Positions 1 to 8,099 of a DNA stretch of 64,000 nucleotides are shown here, in pieces. How positions within the stretch are numbered: the first letter of the stretch is position 1; the number at the start of each line of letters is the position of its first letter. The position numbers and the translations under genes were made by a program. Where the stretch lies: positions 62,001-126,000 of the forward strand of contig JAGHST010000016.1 of NCBI GenBank assembly GCA_018065695.1, written 5' to 3'. Source of the DNA: Candidatus Cacconaster caballi. GTDB taxonomy: Bacteria > Bacteroidota > Bacteroidia > Bacteroidales > UBA932. The notes under the pieces were generated by a model. It did not search any database, had not been told where the DNA came from, and saw nothing but the letters and a program-made list of their open reading frames with translations.

Positions 1-1068
1 CCTGTCAGTGGCCCACCCTGCGAATATGGTTCCTACAATCGCTGTAAGTTCGAATACGCCTACCGAAATGGCAGCGTTCGAAATGCTCATTCCCTTGTTT
101 TCAGTAAGGAACTTCGGTCCCCAGTCAAGCACTCCCATACGGAGTACGTAAACGAAAATATTGGCAATGGCCAGTGTCCAAACCCATCTGTTACGGAAGA
201 CCATCTCCCTGAGGAAAGCCTTGTGGGCACCTTTCTTGCCCTCTGTCTCTTCCTTGCCGGTATGGGTGCCTTCTATCTCGGGCAGTCCCACACTTTGCGG
301 CCTGTCTTTCAGAAGAAGGAATATCCATGCCGCTCCTGCAAGGGCGAAGCAGGCAGGAAGCCAGAAGCACCAACGCCACGCCCCATAGTGGGTTGCGTAG
401 GACATTATCCTCGAAGTGCGGTCTGCCTCGGAAAGGTCGCCCCACCCTTTGATACTGTCAGCAAGATTGGCAGTAATCTGCGATATCACGCTGCCATCAC
501 CGCTCATATCGGTGCCGAACCCTGTCATAATCCATCCGCATACAATCACAGCGCAGAATGCCCCTATCGAATGGGACGTATTCCAGATTGACATCTTGGT
601 TGCCAGCTGCGAAGGTTCTATCCACTGCGGAAGGAGTCTGGCGCACGGAGGAAAGCCCATTCCCTGAAAATACTGGTTCAGGATAATGGTGACACCCATC
701 ACGAATATCAGCATGTTGACAAACTGAGGTCCTTCGTGGACACCGGTAATCCAGTAGCTCAGGTCAACGCCGAATCCGAAGGCGAAATTGGAAGCCGCGC
801 AGAGCAGAAGGCCTATAGCCATGAACACTCTCGTGCTCACCCTGTCAACGATGAATCCGTTGATGAAACGGGAAAGCCCGTACACGAGCGAGCCTATGCC
901 TATCACCAGGCCGAAACTGGTGTTGGAAATGCCGTATTCCGCTGTCATTCCGGGCATTGCCACAGAAAAATTCTTGCGCACGAAATAGTATATGGCATAG
1001 CCTATCATCGACACGATGATTGTTCGCCACTGCCAGTACTTGAAGGATTTTTTGGTTTGTGTTGCCAT
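1..1068 (-). CDS. glpT: Glycerol-3-phosphate/organophosphate:phosphate antiporter (MFS, GlpT-like), 3' end outside window
   Basis: Reading down from an ATG at 1068 the frame stays open for 356 codons to the window edge, so the C-terminus is missing. The N-terminus (MATQTKKSFKYWQWR, then a first membrane helix containing YAIYYFVRKNFSVAMPGM) is typical of the organophosphate:phosphate antiporter family, where the conserved Arg binds the phosphate. Several hydrophobic helices follow, with a hydrophilic central loop (GTHTGKEETEGKK) between the two six-helix halves. It is the last gene of a minus-strand run gmk / nadD-glpA / glpB / glpC, 30 bp after glpC, so import of glycerol-3-phosphate is the likely role. 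UhpC-like or other sugar-phosphate members cannot be excluded by sequence alone. Confidence 0.85.
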   Translation of the reverse strand, partial: MATQTKKSFKYWQWRTIIVSMIGYAIYYFVRKNFSVAMPGMTAEYGISNTSFGLVIGIGSLVYGLSRFINGFIVDRVSTRVFMAIGLLLCAASNFAFGFGVDLSYWITGVHEGPQFVNMLIFVMGVTIILNQYFQGMGFPPCARLLPQWIEPSQLATKMSIWNTSHSIGAFCAVIVCGWIMTGFGTDMSGDGSVISQITANLADSIKGWGDLSEADRTSRIMSYATHYGAWRWCFWLPACFALAGAAWIFLLLKDRPQSVGLPEIEGTHTGKEETEGKKGAHKAFLREMVFRNRWVWTLAIANIFVYVLRMGVLDWGPKFLTENKGMSISNAAISVGVFELTAIVGTIFAGWATDR

Positions 1069-1098
1069 AAAAGGACAATTTCTTGATTCGTATCATTT

Positions 1099-2265
1099 TC
1101 ATATCTTGAGAGCACCGGCCAGGATGCTGACAGGATTTGCCACTGCCAGACCGGTATGCATCTCTATCTGCCACTTGCAGGTTTCGCAATCCGTGGCGAC
1201 CACATCGGGGGCCAACTGCTTCAACCGGTGGAAAAGAGGTTCTCCTATACTGTCGGAGATATGTCTGTTCTCTTTCTTGAAACCATACGTGCCGGCCACA
1301 CCGCAGCATTGTTGTTCGAGAACCGTAAGTTCCACTCCCGGAATCATTTTGAGAAGTTCAATTGAATAAAAGCTCCAACCAAGCTTCGCCATATGGCAGG
1401 CTGTATGGTAGGCCACTTTCATTTTGTAATCAGGCTTGAATGAGAGTTTCACTCCGTTGTCCGTGATGAATTCATAAATGAATTTCACGGCCATTTCGAC
1501 AGAGTCCCTGACGGAAGAATTGTCAATAGAGAGAATCTCCCTGTACTCGTCGCGTATGGTAAAAGTGCAGGTACTGCCGGTTGTAAGCACTTTTCCACCG
1601 CCCCGGACAGCTTTTTCAATCTGTTCGATATTGTTGTTTGCCTGTTTATCCGCACGTTTCACAAAACCATTGGAAATGAGGGCAATACCGCAGCATTGTT
1701 CATGCTCCAGAAGTCTGACGCCGATGCCCAGCGCATTGAGAATCTTTATGAGGTCCATTCCCAACTCAGGGTAGTTGTAATTGACATAGCACCCGTGGAA
1801 ATAACTCACTTTCAAAGGGAAAGCCTCTTGTGAGCGGGCAATTTCCTTTCTGTAGAGAGTTTCAAAAGTGCGCCTTGCATATCTGGGGCCACCTTTGAAC
1901 ATCATTCCGGCAGCGAGATTGGCAACCGGTGAAAATGCCGTACCCAGAGTCCCCATCAGATCAGTCCGGGAAAGCACAGTGTTGCGGATGACGTGGGAAC
2001 GTCTTCCGTACCTGAGTCTTGCTCGAAGAATATAGTCGGCTATCCTGACGTCGGAAGGACAGGCAACTTCGCATCGCTTGCAGTTCAGACAGTATTTCAG
2101 AGCATCGTTGTAATATTCCGGATCGAGCATCCTGTATCTCTCGCCGTCCGGCCCCGCCTGCTTGGGTCCCGGGAAAAGTCCGGTTGCTTTCGCTACGGGA
2201 CAGTACTCGTTGCAGATCGTGCATTTCATGCACTGCTCGAAATTATTGTCTCTTATATCACTCAT
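1099..2265 (-). CDS. glpC: Anaerobic glycerol-3-phosphate dehydrogenase, iron-sulfur subunit C
   Basis: 388 residues, close to the usual size. GlpC passes electrons from the GlpAB flavoprotein to the membrane menaquinone pool. Two ferredoxin-type 4Fe-4S clusters are visible: Cys12/15/18/22 (CMKCTICNEYCP) and Cys59/62/65/69 (CLNCKRCEVACP). Two heterodisulfide-reductase-type CCG motifs follow at residues 191-193 and 320-322. The motif GPKQAGPDGER after the first cluster is a GlpC hallmark. The ATG overlaps the glpB stop by 4 bp (ATGA), so translation is probably coupled. Unlike glpA and glpB next to it, this subunit looks complete. Confidence 0.93.
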   Translation of the reverse strand: MSDIRDNNFEQCMKCTICNEYCPVAKATGLFPGPKQAGPDGERYRMLDPEYYNDALKYCLNCKRCEVACPSDVRIADYILRARLRYGRRSHVIRNTVLSRTDLMGTLGTAFSPVANLAAGMMFKGGPRYARRTFETLYRKEIARSQEAFPLKVSYFHGCYVNYNYPELGMDLIKILNALGIGVRLLEHEQCCGIALISNGFVKRADKQANNNIEQIEKAVRGGGKVLTTGSTCTFTIRDEYREILSIDNSSVRDSVEMAVKFIYEFITDNGVKLSFKPDYKMKVAYHTACHMAKLGWSFYSIELLKMIPGVELTVLEQQCCGVAGTYGFKKENRHISDSIGEPLFHRLKQLAPDVVATDCETCKWQIEMHTGLAVANPVSILAGALKI

Positions 2266-2789
2266 CTTCCTGTTATTGAACCTATTGCATAAAGATTGGA
2301 AACAATTTCGCCATTGATGCGGGGATGCCCTTCGCAGTCGGTCACAACTCCGAAATGCATAAAAGGCTGGTCGGCATAGAAATCCGGAACCACCCAGGAG
2401 GTGTGGTCGCCTTCACAATTGAGATCCAGGCCGAATACAGGTTCCCACACCTTGTCGGCGGAAGATTCCAGTCCTTTGGAAAAGAAACTGCCGGTAGCGA
2501 GCCAGAAACGCTTCGCTTCCATTGGAGTCGTGCCGTGATTGGCAGTGAACACCGCCTTCAAAATGCCGTCTTCAATCTTTCCGCGAAGAACGGTGTCTCC
2601 CATAAAGAAAACGCCTCCGGCATCGGTAAATCGCTTCCTTTCCTGCAGATGATCATAAGAATCATCCCTGAACCGGCGGCTGCTTTCACCCTTCGCTACA
2701 GCAAGGACAGTCTCTCCTTTCGAGAGAAGTTCCATTCCTTTTTGCAGGCCACTGTGGCCACCTCCGATTATTATGTTGTCGAATTTCAT
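2262..2789 (-). CDS. glpB: Miniature anaerobic glycerol-3-phosphate dehydrogenase subunit B
   Basis: 175 residues, whereas GlpB is normally about 420. The N-terminus keeps the FAD-binding strand and glycine motif (MKFDNIIIGGGHSGL). After about 45 residues the sequence jumps to what in ordinary GlpB is the last third: GDTVLRG, NHGTTPMEAKRFWLATGSFFSKGL, EPVFGLDL and NLYAIGSITG. The final glycine-rich stretch (normally ...GGFDPIAQGCGGG...) is also gone, and the stop overlaps the glpC start. The frame is open with no internal stop, so this is a continuous shortened protein rather than a frameshifted gene. Whether it still binds FMN/FAD and works with GlpA is unknown. It starts 3-4 bp from the upstream glpA stop (overlap at 2786-2789), indicating one operon. 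Confidence 0.8.
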   Translation of the reverse strand: MKFDNIIIGGGHSGLQKGMELLSKGETVLAVAKGESSRRFRDDSYDHLQERKRFTDAGGVFFMGDTVLRGKIEDGILKAVFTANHGTTPMEAKRFWLATGSFFSKGLESSADKVWEPVFGLDLNCEGDHTSWVVPDFYADQPFMHFGVVTDCEGHPRINGEIVSNLYAIGSITGR

Positions 2790-4774
2790 TTTTTATAAAT
2801 CCATTGGGTAAGTTGCGCCTCACGCAGGGCATCTCCCCATGCGACAGGAAAGATTCCCTTCCATCTTTCTTGCATGAAGCCGTCAATATCGGGATTTTCG
2901 AGCATCCGTGCGGCCTTTCTGGCGCAAAGTTGCCCCTGACAGGTGCCCATTCCGAGTCTGGTGCGGCGGCGCAGGGTGACAAGATCGAATACGTCTCCGC
3001 TTTCCACCGCCTTCCTTATCTGCTCGTCCGTCACGTTTTCACATTCACAGACAAGACTGCCTCCGAAATGAAAACCTCCGCTCAGATGGTCAGGAAGGAC
3101 TCTTTCAGCAGTGGAGCAAGGCACCTGACGCTTCAACTTCCGGCAGACCAAATCCACGGCCTGTTCTGCCATAAGTCTGTATGTCATCAGTTTGCCTCCT
3201 GTTACGGTAATAAATCCGCGTATGCCGTCCCTCTCTTCGTGGTCCAGCAGCACTATTCCCCGGGATATGTTGCGTCCAGTAGGGTCCGAGTCGGAAGCGA
3301 CAAGAGGCCTTACGCCACTGTATGCACGCAGAATACGGGTTTGAAGAAGTTCCGGAGCCAGTTTGGCGCCTTCGCGCAGAAGCAGATCCACCTCTGCCGG
3401 CTCCGGCCGCACATCATCTATGCCTTCCGGAGAAATTCTAGTGGAAGTGGTGCCGAGTATGCTGACGGAACTGCCCGGAACAAGTATGTCTCCGTCTGCA
3501 GACTTGCGGCAACGGTTCAGGACAACATTGTTCACCCGGTGGCCGAACACCAGAAGCGTACCTTTGGCCGGATACATCCCTATCCTCGCTCCAGCCATAC
3601 GGGCTATCTGTGAGCCCCAGATGCCGGCCGCATTTATCACTATGTCGCAGTAGATGTCTGTTTTTTCTCCTGAAAGCATATTCTTCACGTGCAGTCCTGT
3701 GACACTGTCACGCTCTTTTATGAAACTCACCACCTGCGTAAAGGTGCGTACTGCCGCACCGTGAGCTTTGGCATCTGCAATATTGGCAATTATCAATCTG
3801 AACGGGTCCACAGAGCCGTCGGGCACCCGCACAGCACCGGTTATCGAAGGATTGACCGCAGGTTCGAGCCTTCTGGCTTCAGACGGATCGATTGCCTCTG
3901 CAGCTATTCCGGCAGCCTGACACGATTCTATGAATTTCTTCTGATAGGCAGGGTCATCTTCAGGCAGCGAAATGAAAAGACCGTCCGTCGGCTCTATGCA
4001 GGATGGGGCTATCCTCTTCAGTATCATATTCTCGCTGATACATTCACGGGCGGATTCTCCATCACCGACTGCATATCTGGCACCGCTGTGAAGCAGTCCG
4101 TGATTGCGGCCCGAAGCGCCATTCGCCAAATCCTCCTTTTCCAGAAGAAGAGCAGTGAAGCCTCTCAGGGAGCAATCTCTCACTATGCCGGCTCCGGTAA
4201 TGCCACCTCCTATCACCACCACGTTGTAATGGTCTTTTCCGCTGCGAATCCTTGTTGAAGAAACAGTATTGAAAGGAGCGTCTTCAAAAAAGGTTATCCC
4301 CTTCGTGGTGGAGATGGAATTATATAAATCACAATATTTTCCGGCATCGTAGCCATATCGCGGATAAACCCATAACCTGAATTCCGACAGGAGCGCTTCG
4401 CTGCAGTGCCACTTGTCAAGAGACTCCATTATGTCGCCTCCGACCACCAGGATAAACTCATTGGAAGGCTCGGTGTCGCGCAGGTAGCGGAGAGTATTGA
4501 TTGTGTACAAAGGTTCTTTCAGAGCGAATTCGACGTCAGAGACCTTCACTTTCAGGCCGCTTTCCGCTGCCGCCTTACGTACCTCGTCGAGCCGTTTTTC
4601 AGCTGTGGCCAGAAGGCCGTCCTTGAAAGGATTCTGAGGAGAGACCACAAGCCTGACCTCCACTTGGGGAAAACGGCGGTTGATATATCCGACTATATCC
4701 AGATGCCCGTCGTGTATCGGATTGAAAGAGCCAAAGAGCAGGGCTACCTGATGTTTTTCGCGGTTCCGCTGCAT
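2786..4774 (-). CDS. Fusion: nicotinate-nucleotide adenylyltransferase (NadD) + glycerol-3-phosphate dehydrogenase subunit A (GlpA)
   Basis: 662 residues in one uninterrupted frame. Residues 10-178 are NadD, the NaMN adenylyltransferase of NAD synthesis: nucleotide-binding motif GSFNPIHDGH (15-24), VVGGDIMESLDKWH (about 110-123) and signature SSTRIR (172-177). NadD normally continues about 25-30 residues past that signature (the GKDVRYFLP-type tail). Here the tail is cut at SGKD and the chain continues directly into GlpA: HYNVVVIGGGITGAG (FAD dinucleotide fold, 183-196), GRNHGLLHSGARY, VNAAGIWG, and a C-terminal BFD-like 2Fe-2S domain with Cys576, 578, 612 and 617. GlpA oxidises glycerol-3-phosphate to dihydroxyacetone phosphate. 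The start lies 1 bp past the gmk stop; gmk-nadD adjacency is common in Bacteroidales, so the fusion point appears to be a deletion between nadD and a glp operon. Confidence 0.87.
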   Translation of the reverse strand: MQRNREKHQVALLFGSFNPIHDGHLDIVGYINRRFPQVEVRLVVSPQNPFKDGLLATAEKRLDEVRKAAAESGLKVKVSDVEFALKEPLYTINTLRYLRDTEPSNEFILVVGGDIMESLDKWHCSEALLSEFRLWVYPRYGYDAGKYCDLYNSISTTKGITFFEDAPFNTVSSTRIRSGKDHYNVVVIGGGITGAGIVRDCSLRGFTALLLEKEDLANGASGRNHGLLHSGARYAVGDGESARECISENMILKRIAPSCIEPTDGLFISLPEDDPAYQKKFIESCQAAGIAAEAIDPSEARRLEPAVNPSITGAVRVPDGSVDPFRLIIANIADAKAHGAAVRTFTQVVSFIKERDSVTGLHVKNMLSGEKTDIYCDIVINAAGIWGSQIARMAGARIGMYPAKGTLLVFGHRVNNVVLNRCRKSADGDILVPGSSVSILGTTSTRISPEGIDDVRPEPAEVDLLLREGAKLAPELLQTRILRAYSGVRPLVASDSDPTGRNISRGIVLLDHEERDGIRGFITVTGGKLMTYRLMAEQAVDLVCRKLKRQVPCSTAERVLPDHLSGGFHFGGSLVCECENVTDEQIRKAVESGDVFDLVTLRRRTRLGMGTCQGQLCARKAARMLENPDIDGFMQERWKGIFPVAWGDALREAQLTQWIYKK

Positions 4775-4775
4775 A

Positions 4776-5351
4776 TCACTTCTTCAAAAAACGGGAAACA
4801 GTACTTTCAGCGTCAGAGAGACACCTCTCCAGATTGTCGTTCACCAGCACTACATCGAACTGCGGAGCGAATTCCAACTCTTCCGAGGCTTTTCTGACAC
4901 GTTTCTCTATGGACTGCGGGTCATCGGTACCTCTGAGTTCCAGACGTCTGCGCAATTCATCTATGGAAGGGGCCTTGACGAAGACGCTCAGGGCGGCATC
5001 ACCGAAATAGCGCTTCAGATTAACCCCTCCCTTTACGTCCACATCGAAAAGAATCACCTTGCCGTCATTCCACAGACGGCTTACTTCGGACTTCAAAGTA
5101 CCGTACCGAGTGCCGGCATAAACCTCTTCGTGCTCGACGAATTCTCCCGCAGCCACTCTGCGGCTGAACTCCTCATCGGATATGAAATAGTACTCCACGC
5201 CGTCGCGTTCTGTCCCTCTCGGAGCTCTCGAAGTGGCGGAAATAGAAAAAGCGAAACAGTTGTAAACCTCCAGAAGATGATTCACCACCGTGCTTTTCCC
5301 CGACCCGGATGGAGCTGAAAATATAATCACTTTTCCCTGTTTCACAGACAT
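4776..5351 (-). CDS. gmk: Guanylate kinase
   Basis: 191 residues, the normal length. Phosphorylates GMP/dGMP to GDP/dGDP with ATP. The P-loop SAPSGSGKST (residues 12-21) is followed by the GMP-binding segment SATSRAPRGTERDGVEYYF and E(H/E)EVYAGTRYGT, and by the lid region RLELRGTD...IEKRVRKASEE. A Bacteroidota -7 box lies upstream on the minus strand at 5377-5384. It heads the gmk / nadD-glpA / glpB / glpC / glpT run, and the fused gene begins 1 bp after its stop, so glycerol-3-phosphate oxidation appears to be transcribed with a housekeeping nucleotide gene. Confidence 0.97.
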   Translation of the reverse strand: MSVKQGKVIIFSAPSGSGKSTVVNHLLEVYNCFAFSISATSRAPRGTERDGVEYYFISDEEFSRRVAAGEFVEHEEVYAGTRYGTLKSEVSRLWNDGKVILFDVDVKGGVNLKRYFGDAALSVFVKAPSIDELRRRLELRGTDDPQSIEKRVRKASEELEFAPQFDVVLVNDNLERCLSDAESTVSRFLKK

Positions 5352-5376
5352 TGTCAGTTTTAATGAATATAAAATA

Positions 5377-5384
5377 CAAATTTA
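5377..5384 (-). promoter_or_regulatory. -7 promoter box for gmk operon
   Basis: Reads TAAATTTG on the minus strand, matching the Bacteroidota consensus TAnnTTTG. Its last base is 26 nt from the gmk ATG, giving a leader of about 20 nt. Confidence 0.6.
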
Positions 5385-5397
5385 GTAAAAAATCCAC

Positions 5398-5405
5398 TAT
5401 CTTTG
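5398..5405 (+). promoter_or_regulatory. -7 promoter box for aldolase gene
   Basis: TATCTTTG matches TAnnTTTG and lies 35 nt before the ATG at 5440. It is divergent from the gmk box, with only 13 bp between them. Confidence 0.6.
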
Positions 5406-5439
5406 CCACGTCCAAACAAGAATTAAACTTTCAACGAAT

Positions 5440-6441
5440 ATGGTATCTTACAAAGAAATCGGACTGGTAAACACCAAGGATATGTTTGCCAAGGCAGTCA
5501 AGGGCGGATATGCCATTCCGGCCTTCAATTTCAACAATATGGAACAGCTTCAGGCCATCATAATGGCATCAGCTGAAACAAAATCCCCTGTCATCCTTCA
5601 GGTTTCGAAGGGAGCGCGCAACTATGCCAACCAGACACTTCTGCGCTATATGGCTGAAGGTGCTGTCCAGTATGCAAGGGAACTCGGTTGGGAAAATCCT
5701 CAGATTGTGCTTCACCTCGACCACGGTGACAGCTTCGAACTTTGCAAGAGTTGCGTGGATATGGGCTTTTCGTCAGTAATGATAGACGCATCCGCACTTC
5801 CTTTCGAGGAAAATATCGCCCTCACCAAGAAGGTCGTGGACTATGCCCACAAATATGACGTCTCGGTAGAAGCCGAACTCGGTGTGCTTGCAGGTGTGGA
5901 AGATGAGGTTTCCGCTGAGGAATCGCACTACACAAAGCCTGAGGAAGTAATCGAATTCGCCACACGAAGCGGCTGCGACTCCCTTGCCATCTCAATCGGG
6001 ACGTCTCACGGAGCATACAAGTTCACTCCGGAACAGTGTACGGTAGATCCTCAGACCGGCCGTCTCGTTCCTCCTCCATTGGCCTTCGATGTCCTCAGTG
6101 AAGTTGAAAAGAAGCTTCCCGGCTTCCCTATCGTCCTCCACGGTTCATCTTCAGTGCCTCAGGAAGAGGTCGATACGATCAATGCCAACGGAGGTGCACT
6201 CAAAGCAGCCGTCGGCATTCCTGAAGAGCAGCTTCGCAAGGCCGCGAAGAGTGCGGTATGCAAGATCAACATCGATTCCGACTCACGTCTTGCAATGACA
6301 GCCGCCATACGCAAGGTATTCTCTGAAAAGCCTGCAGAATTCGATCCTCGCAAATACCTGGGTCCGGCACGTGACAATATGAAGAAACTCTACGTCCATA
6401 AGATAGTAAACGTACTCGGCAGCGACGGCAAAGCCCTCTAA
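5440..6441 (+). CDS. fba: Class II fructose-1,6-bisphosphate aldolase
   Basis: 333 residues. Zinc-dependent reversible cleavage of fructose-1,6-bisphosphate in glycolysis/gluconeogenesis. The family's motifs are in order: N-terminal GGYAIPAFNFNNMEQ, zinc/catalytic segment LHLDHGDSFELC (about residues 90-101), the loop VEAELGVLAGVEDEV (about 143-157), phosphate-binding AISIGTSHGAYKF, and VLHGSSSVP near residue 235. It is monocistronic: its own -7 box lies upstream and a hairpin terminator follows. A product of the neighbouring glp module, dihydroxyacetone phosphate, is a substrate of this enzyme. Confidence 0.95.
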   Translation: MVSYKEIGLVNTKDMFAKAVKGGYAIPAFNFNNMEQLQAIIMASAETKSPVILQVSKGARNYANQTLLRYMAEGAVQYARELGWENPQIVLHLDHGDSFELCKSCVDMGFSSVMIDASALPFEENIALTKKVVDYAHKYDVSVEAELGVLAGVEDEVSAEESHYTKPEEVIEFATRSGCDSLAISIGTSHGAYKFTPEQCTVDPQTGRLVPPPLAFDVLSEVEKKLPGFPIVLHGSSSVPQEEVDTINANGGALKAAVGIPEEQLRKAAKSAVCKINIDSDSRLAMTAAIRKVFSEKPAEFDPRKYLGPARDNMKKLYVHKIVNVLGSDGKAL

Positions 6442-6463
6442 ACCAAGTCACAACATAGCAAAG

Positions 6464-6500
6464 CGCATGCTCAGTCAATTCAGGGCATGCGTTTGTTTTT
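6464..6500 (+). terminator. Rho-independent terminator after fba
   Basis: Perfect 7-bp stem, CGCATGC at 6464-6470 with GCATGCG at 6485-6491, a 14-nt loop and a T-rich run through 6500. It separates fba from the next gene, whose own promoter box starts only 12 bp later. Confidence 0.65.
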
Positions 6501-6511
6501 AAAAAATACGT

Positions 6512-6519
6512 TACCTTTG
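6512..6519 (+). promoter_or_regulatory. -7 promoter box, likely leaderless start of the GntP-family gene
   Basis: TACCTTTG matches TAnnTTTG. The ATG at 6526 is only 7 nt after its last G, so transcription would begin at or within 1-2 nt of the start codon. This also argues against the upstream ATG at 6487, which would precede the promoter. Confidence 0.55.
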
Positions 6520-6525
6520 CCCCCT

Positions 6526-7908
6526 ATGAACGGTATTTTTCTGACAGCGGTATTCATTGCCGCAATGGCGCTTATGATACTTTCCATCTCGAAATGGAAA
6601 GTGCACCCCTTTCTGGCCATAATCGGCGTGGCCCTACTGATGGCCATAGCGGTGGGACTTCCGCTTGACACCATCCCTACCACCCTCGGCAAAGGATTCT
6701 CATCCATCTTCGTCAGCATCGGCCTTGTAATAATCTTCGGCACCATCATCGGACAGATACTGGAAAAGACAGGTGCAGCCCTGCGGCTCGCCGACACGGT
6801 CCTCAAAATCCTGGGGCCGCGCCACCCGCAACTGGCCGTGATGATTATAGGATGGATTGTCTCGATTCCCGTCTTTTGCGACAGCGGTTTCATTATCGTC
6901 AACCCCATACGCAGGAATCTCTCCCGCCGGACAGGTGTCTCGTCCGTTTCGCTGACCGTAGCGCTCTCTGCCGGACTTTATGCGGCACACGTCCTGATTC
7001 CGCCGACTCCGGGGCCGGTGGCCGCCGCCGGTATGGTCGGGCTGGAGAACAACCTTCTTTCCGTGATAGGGATAGGCGCTGCAATATCTGTGTTCACTCT
7101 CCTTCCGACATATTTCTTCGCAAAGAAAGTGGGCCGAAAAGTAAAATCGGCAGATGAAAACGGGACAGGAAACGCTCCGGCCGAAACATATGAGCAGACA
7201 ATCGATTCTTTCGGCACTCTGCCCTCCACTGCCGCCTCGCTCCTTCCGATCATAGTGCCGATAGTACTGATGGCGGCAGGCTCGATTGCTTCGATGTCCG
7301 GTGCAGGGAGCACTTTTGCCGGGACTCTCGCAACATTCCTAGGCAAACCGGTGATTGCCCTTATCTGCGGCACGCTGTTCGCCCTGATTCCGCTCTTGAG
7401 GACAGGAAAAGCATCCGCCCTTTATGAAATCACGCAGGAATCCCTCAAGACCGCAGGCCCCATCATATTCATCACTGCAGCAGGAAGTGTCCTCGGACAG
7501 GTCATAATGGATGCGGGTTTTGTCGGCTTCATTCAGGACAATGCGTCCGTTCTCAGCGCTGCCGGCATTTTCTTTCCTTTCGCAGTGGCTGCAATTCTGA
7601 AAACCGCAGTTGGTTCATCCACTGTGGCACTAACCACCACTGCCGGCATTATGGGAATGTTCGATGCCGGGAATTCGATTATGGCTGCGCTGGGTTACAC
7701 GTCACCTTTGGGCGCAGCACTTGTTGTCATGGCCATCGGGGCCGGCGCAATGACAGTGTCACACGCCAACGACAGCTATTTCTGGGTGGTGACCAATTTC
7801 GGCGGAATGACACCGGAAGACGGTTACAGGATCCAGACGGTGATGTCGCTCATTATGGGCCTTTCAACCATAACGGCAGTTTTCCTGCTGAGTCTGATTC
7901 TTTTATAG
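6526..7908 (+). CDS. GntP-family permease (gluconate/sugar-acid:H+ symporter)
   Basis: 460 residues from the ATG at 6526. An in-frame ATG at 6487 lies inside the terminator and ahead of the promoter box, so I reject it. About 12-14 hydrophobic segments are visible. GntP hallmarks are FGTIIGQILEKTGAA, the reentrant segment IPVFCDSGFIIVNP, AHVLIPPTPGPVAAAG, LKTAVGSSTVALTT and SHANDSYFWVVTNFG near the C-terminus. The family imports gluconate, glycerate, fructuronate and similar acids. No kinase or dehydratase lies beside it to fix the substrate, so the call stays at family level. It is apparently monocistronic. Confidence 0.9.
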   Translation: MNGIFLTAVFIAAMALMILSISKWKVHPFLAIIGVALLMAIAVGLPLDTIPTTLGKGFSSIFVSIGLVIIFGTIIGQILEKTGAALRLADTVLKILGPRHPQLAVMIIGWIVSIPVFCDSGFIIVNPIRRNLSRRTGVSSVSLTVALSAGLYAAHVLIPPTPGPVAAAGMVGLENNLLSVIGIGAAISVFTLLPTYFFAKKVGRKVKSADENGTGNAPAETYEQTIDSFGTLPSTAASLLPIIVPIVLMAAGSIASMSGAGSTFAGTLATFLGKPVIALICGTLFALIPLLRTGKASALYEITQESLKTAGPIIFITAAGSVLGQVIMDAGFVGFIQDNASVLSAAGIFFPFAVAAILKTAVGSSTVALTTTAGIMGMFDAGNSIMAALGYTSPLGAALVVMAIGAGAMTVSHANDSYFWVVTNFGGMTPEDGYRIQTVMSLIMGLSTITAVFLLSLILL

Positions 7909-7912
7909 AAAC

Positions 7913-8099
7913 CCCTATATCTGTCCGTTCCTCTCCTCACCTATCAATGCCGGCGTACCGGCAATGCTTCTGGGGCTGATTCTCGTCCCAATCGTAAATC
8001 TTTTTACTCGCGTCAGGAACAAAACTGCCGTCGAGGAGATGTTCGGCTGTTATAACAAAAATGTAACAGTCAAGGCAGCGACGGCGCTTATCTTTCCAG
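7913..8099 (+). pseudogene. C-terminal remnant of a sodium:solute symporter (SSS family)
   Basis: The frame reads NPYI..., SSPINAGVPAMLLGLILVP, then IVNLFTR, EMFGCY and VTVKAATAL. This resembles the last transmembrane helix (SPINAG..A...GL..VP..SL.T) and the short cytosolic tail (..F.CY.K.VTV.A...L) of Bacteroidales SSS symporters. Nothing upstream belongs to such a protein, because the GntP gene ends at 7908. About 60 residues of a roughly 500-residue family remain, so it is a decayed fragment. Its frame runs on into the 3' end of the opposite-strand aldehyde dehydrogenase gene. Not expected to make a functional product. Confidence 0.5.

Noticed and set aside
2804-3613. 269-codon plus-strand ORF opposite glpA
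   Set aside because: Antisense shadow of the GlpA part of the fusion gene; composition is typical of a complement frame.
6487-6525. Earlier ATG for the GntP-family permease
   Set aside because: It lies inside the fba terminator stem and before the promoter box.
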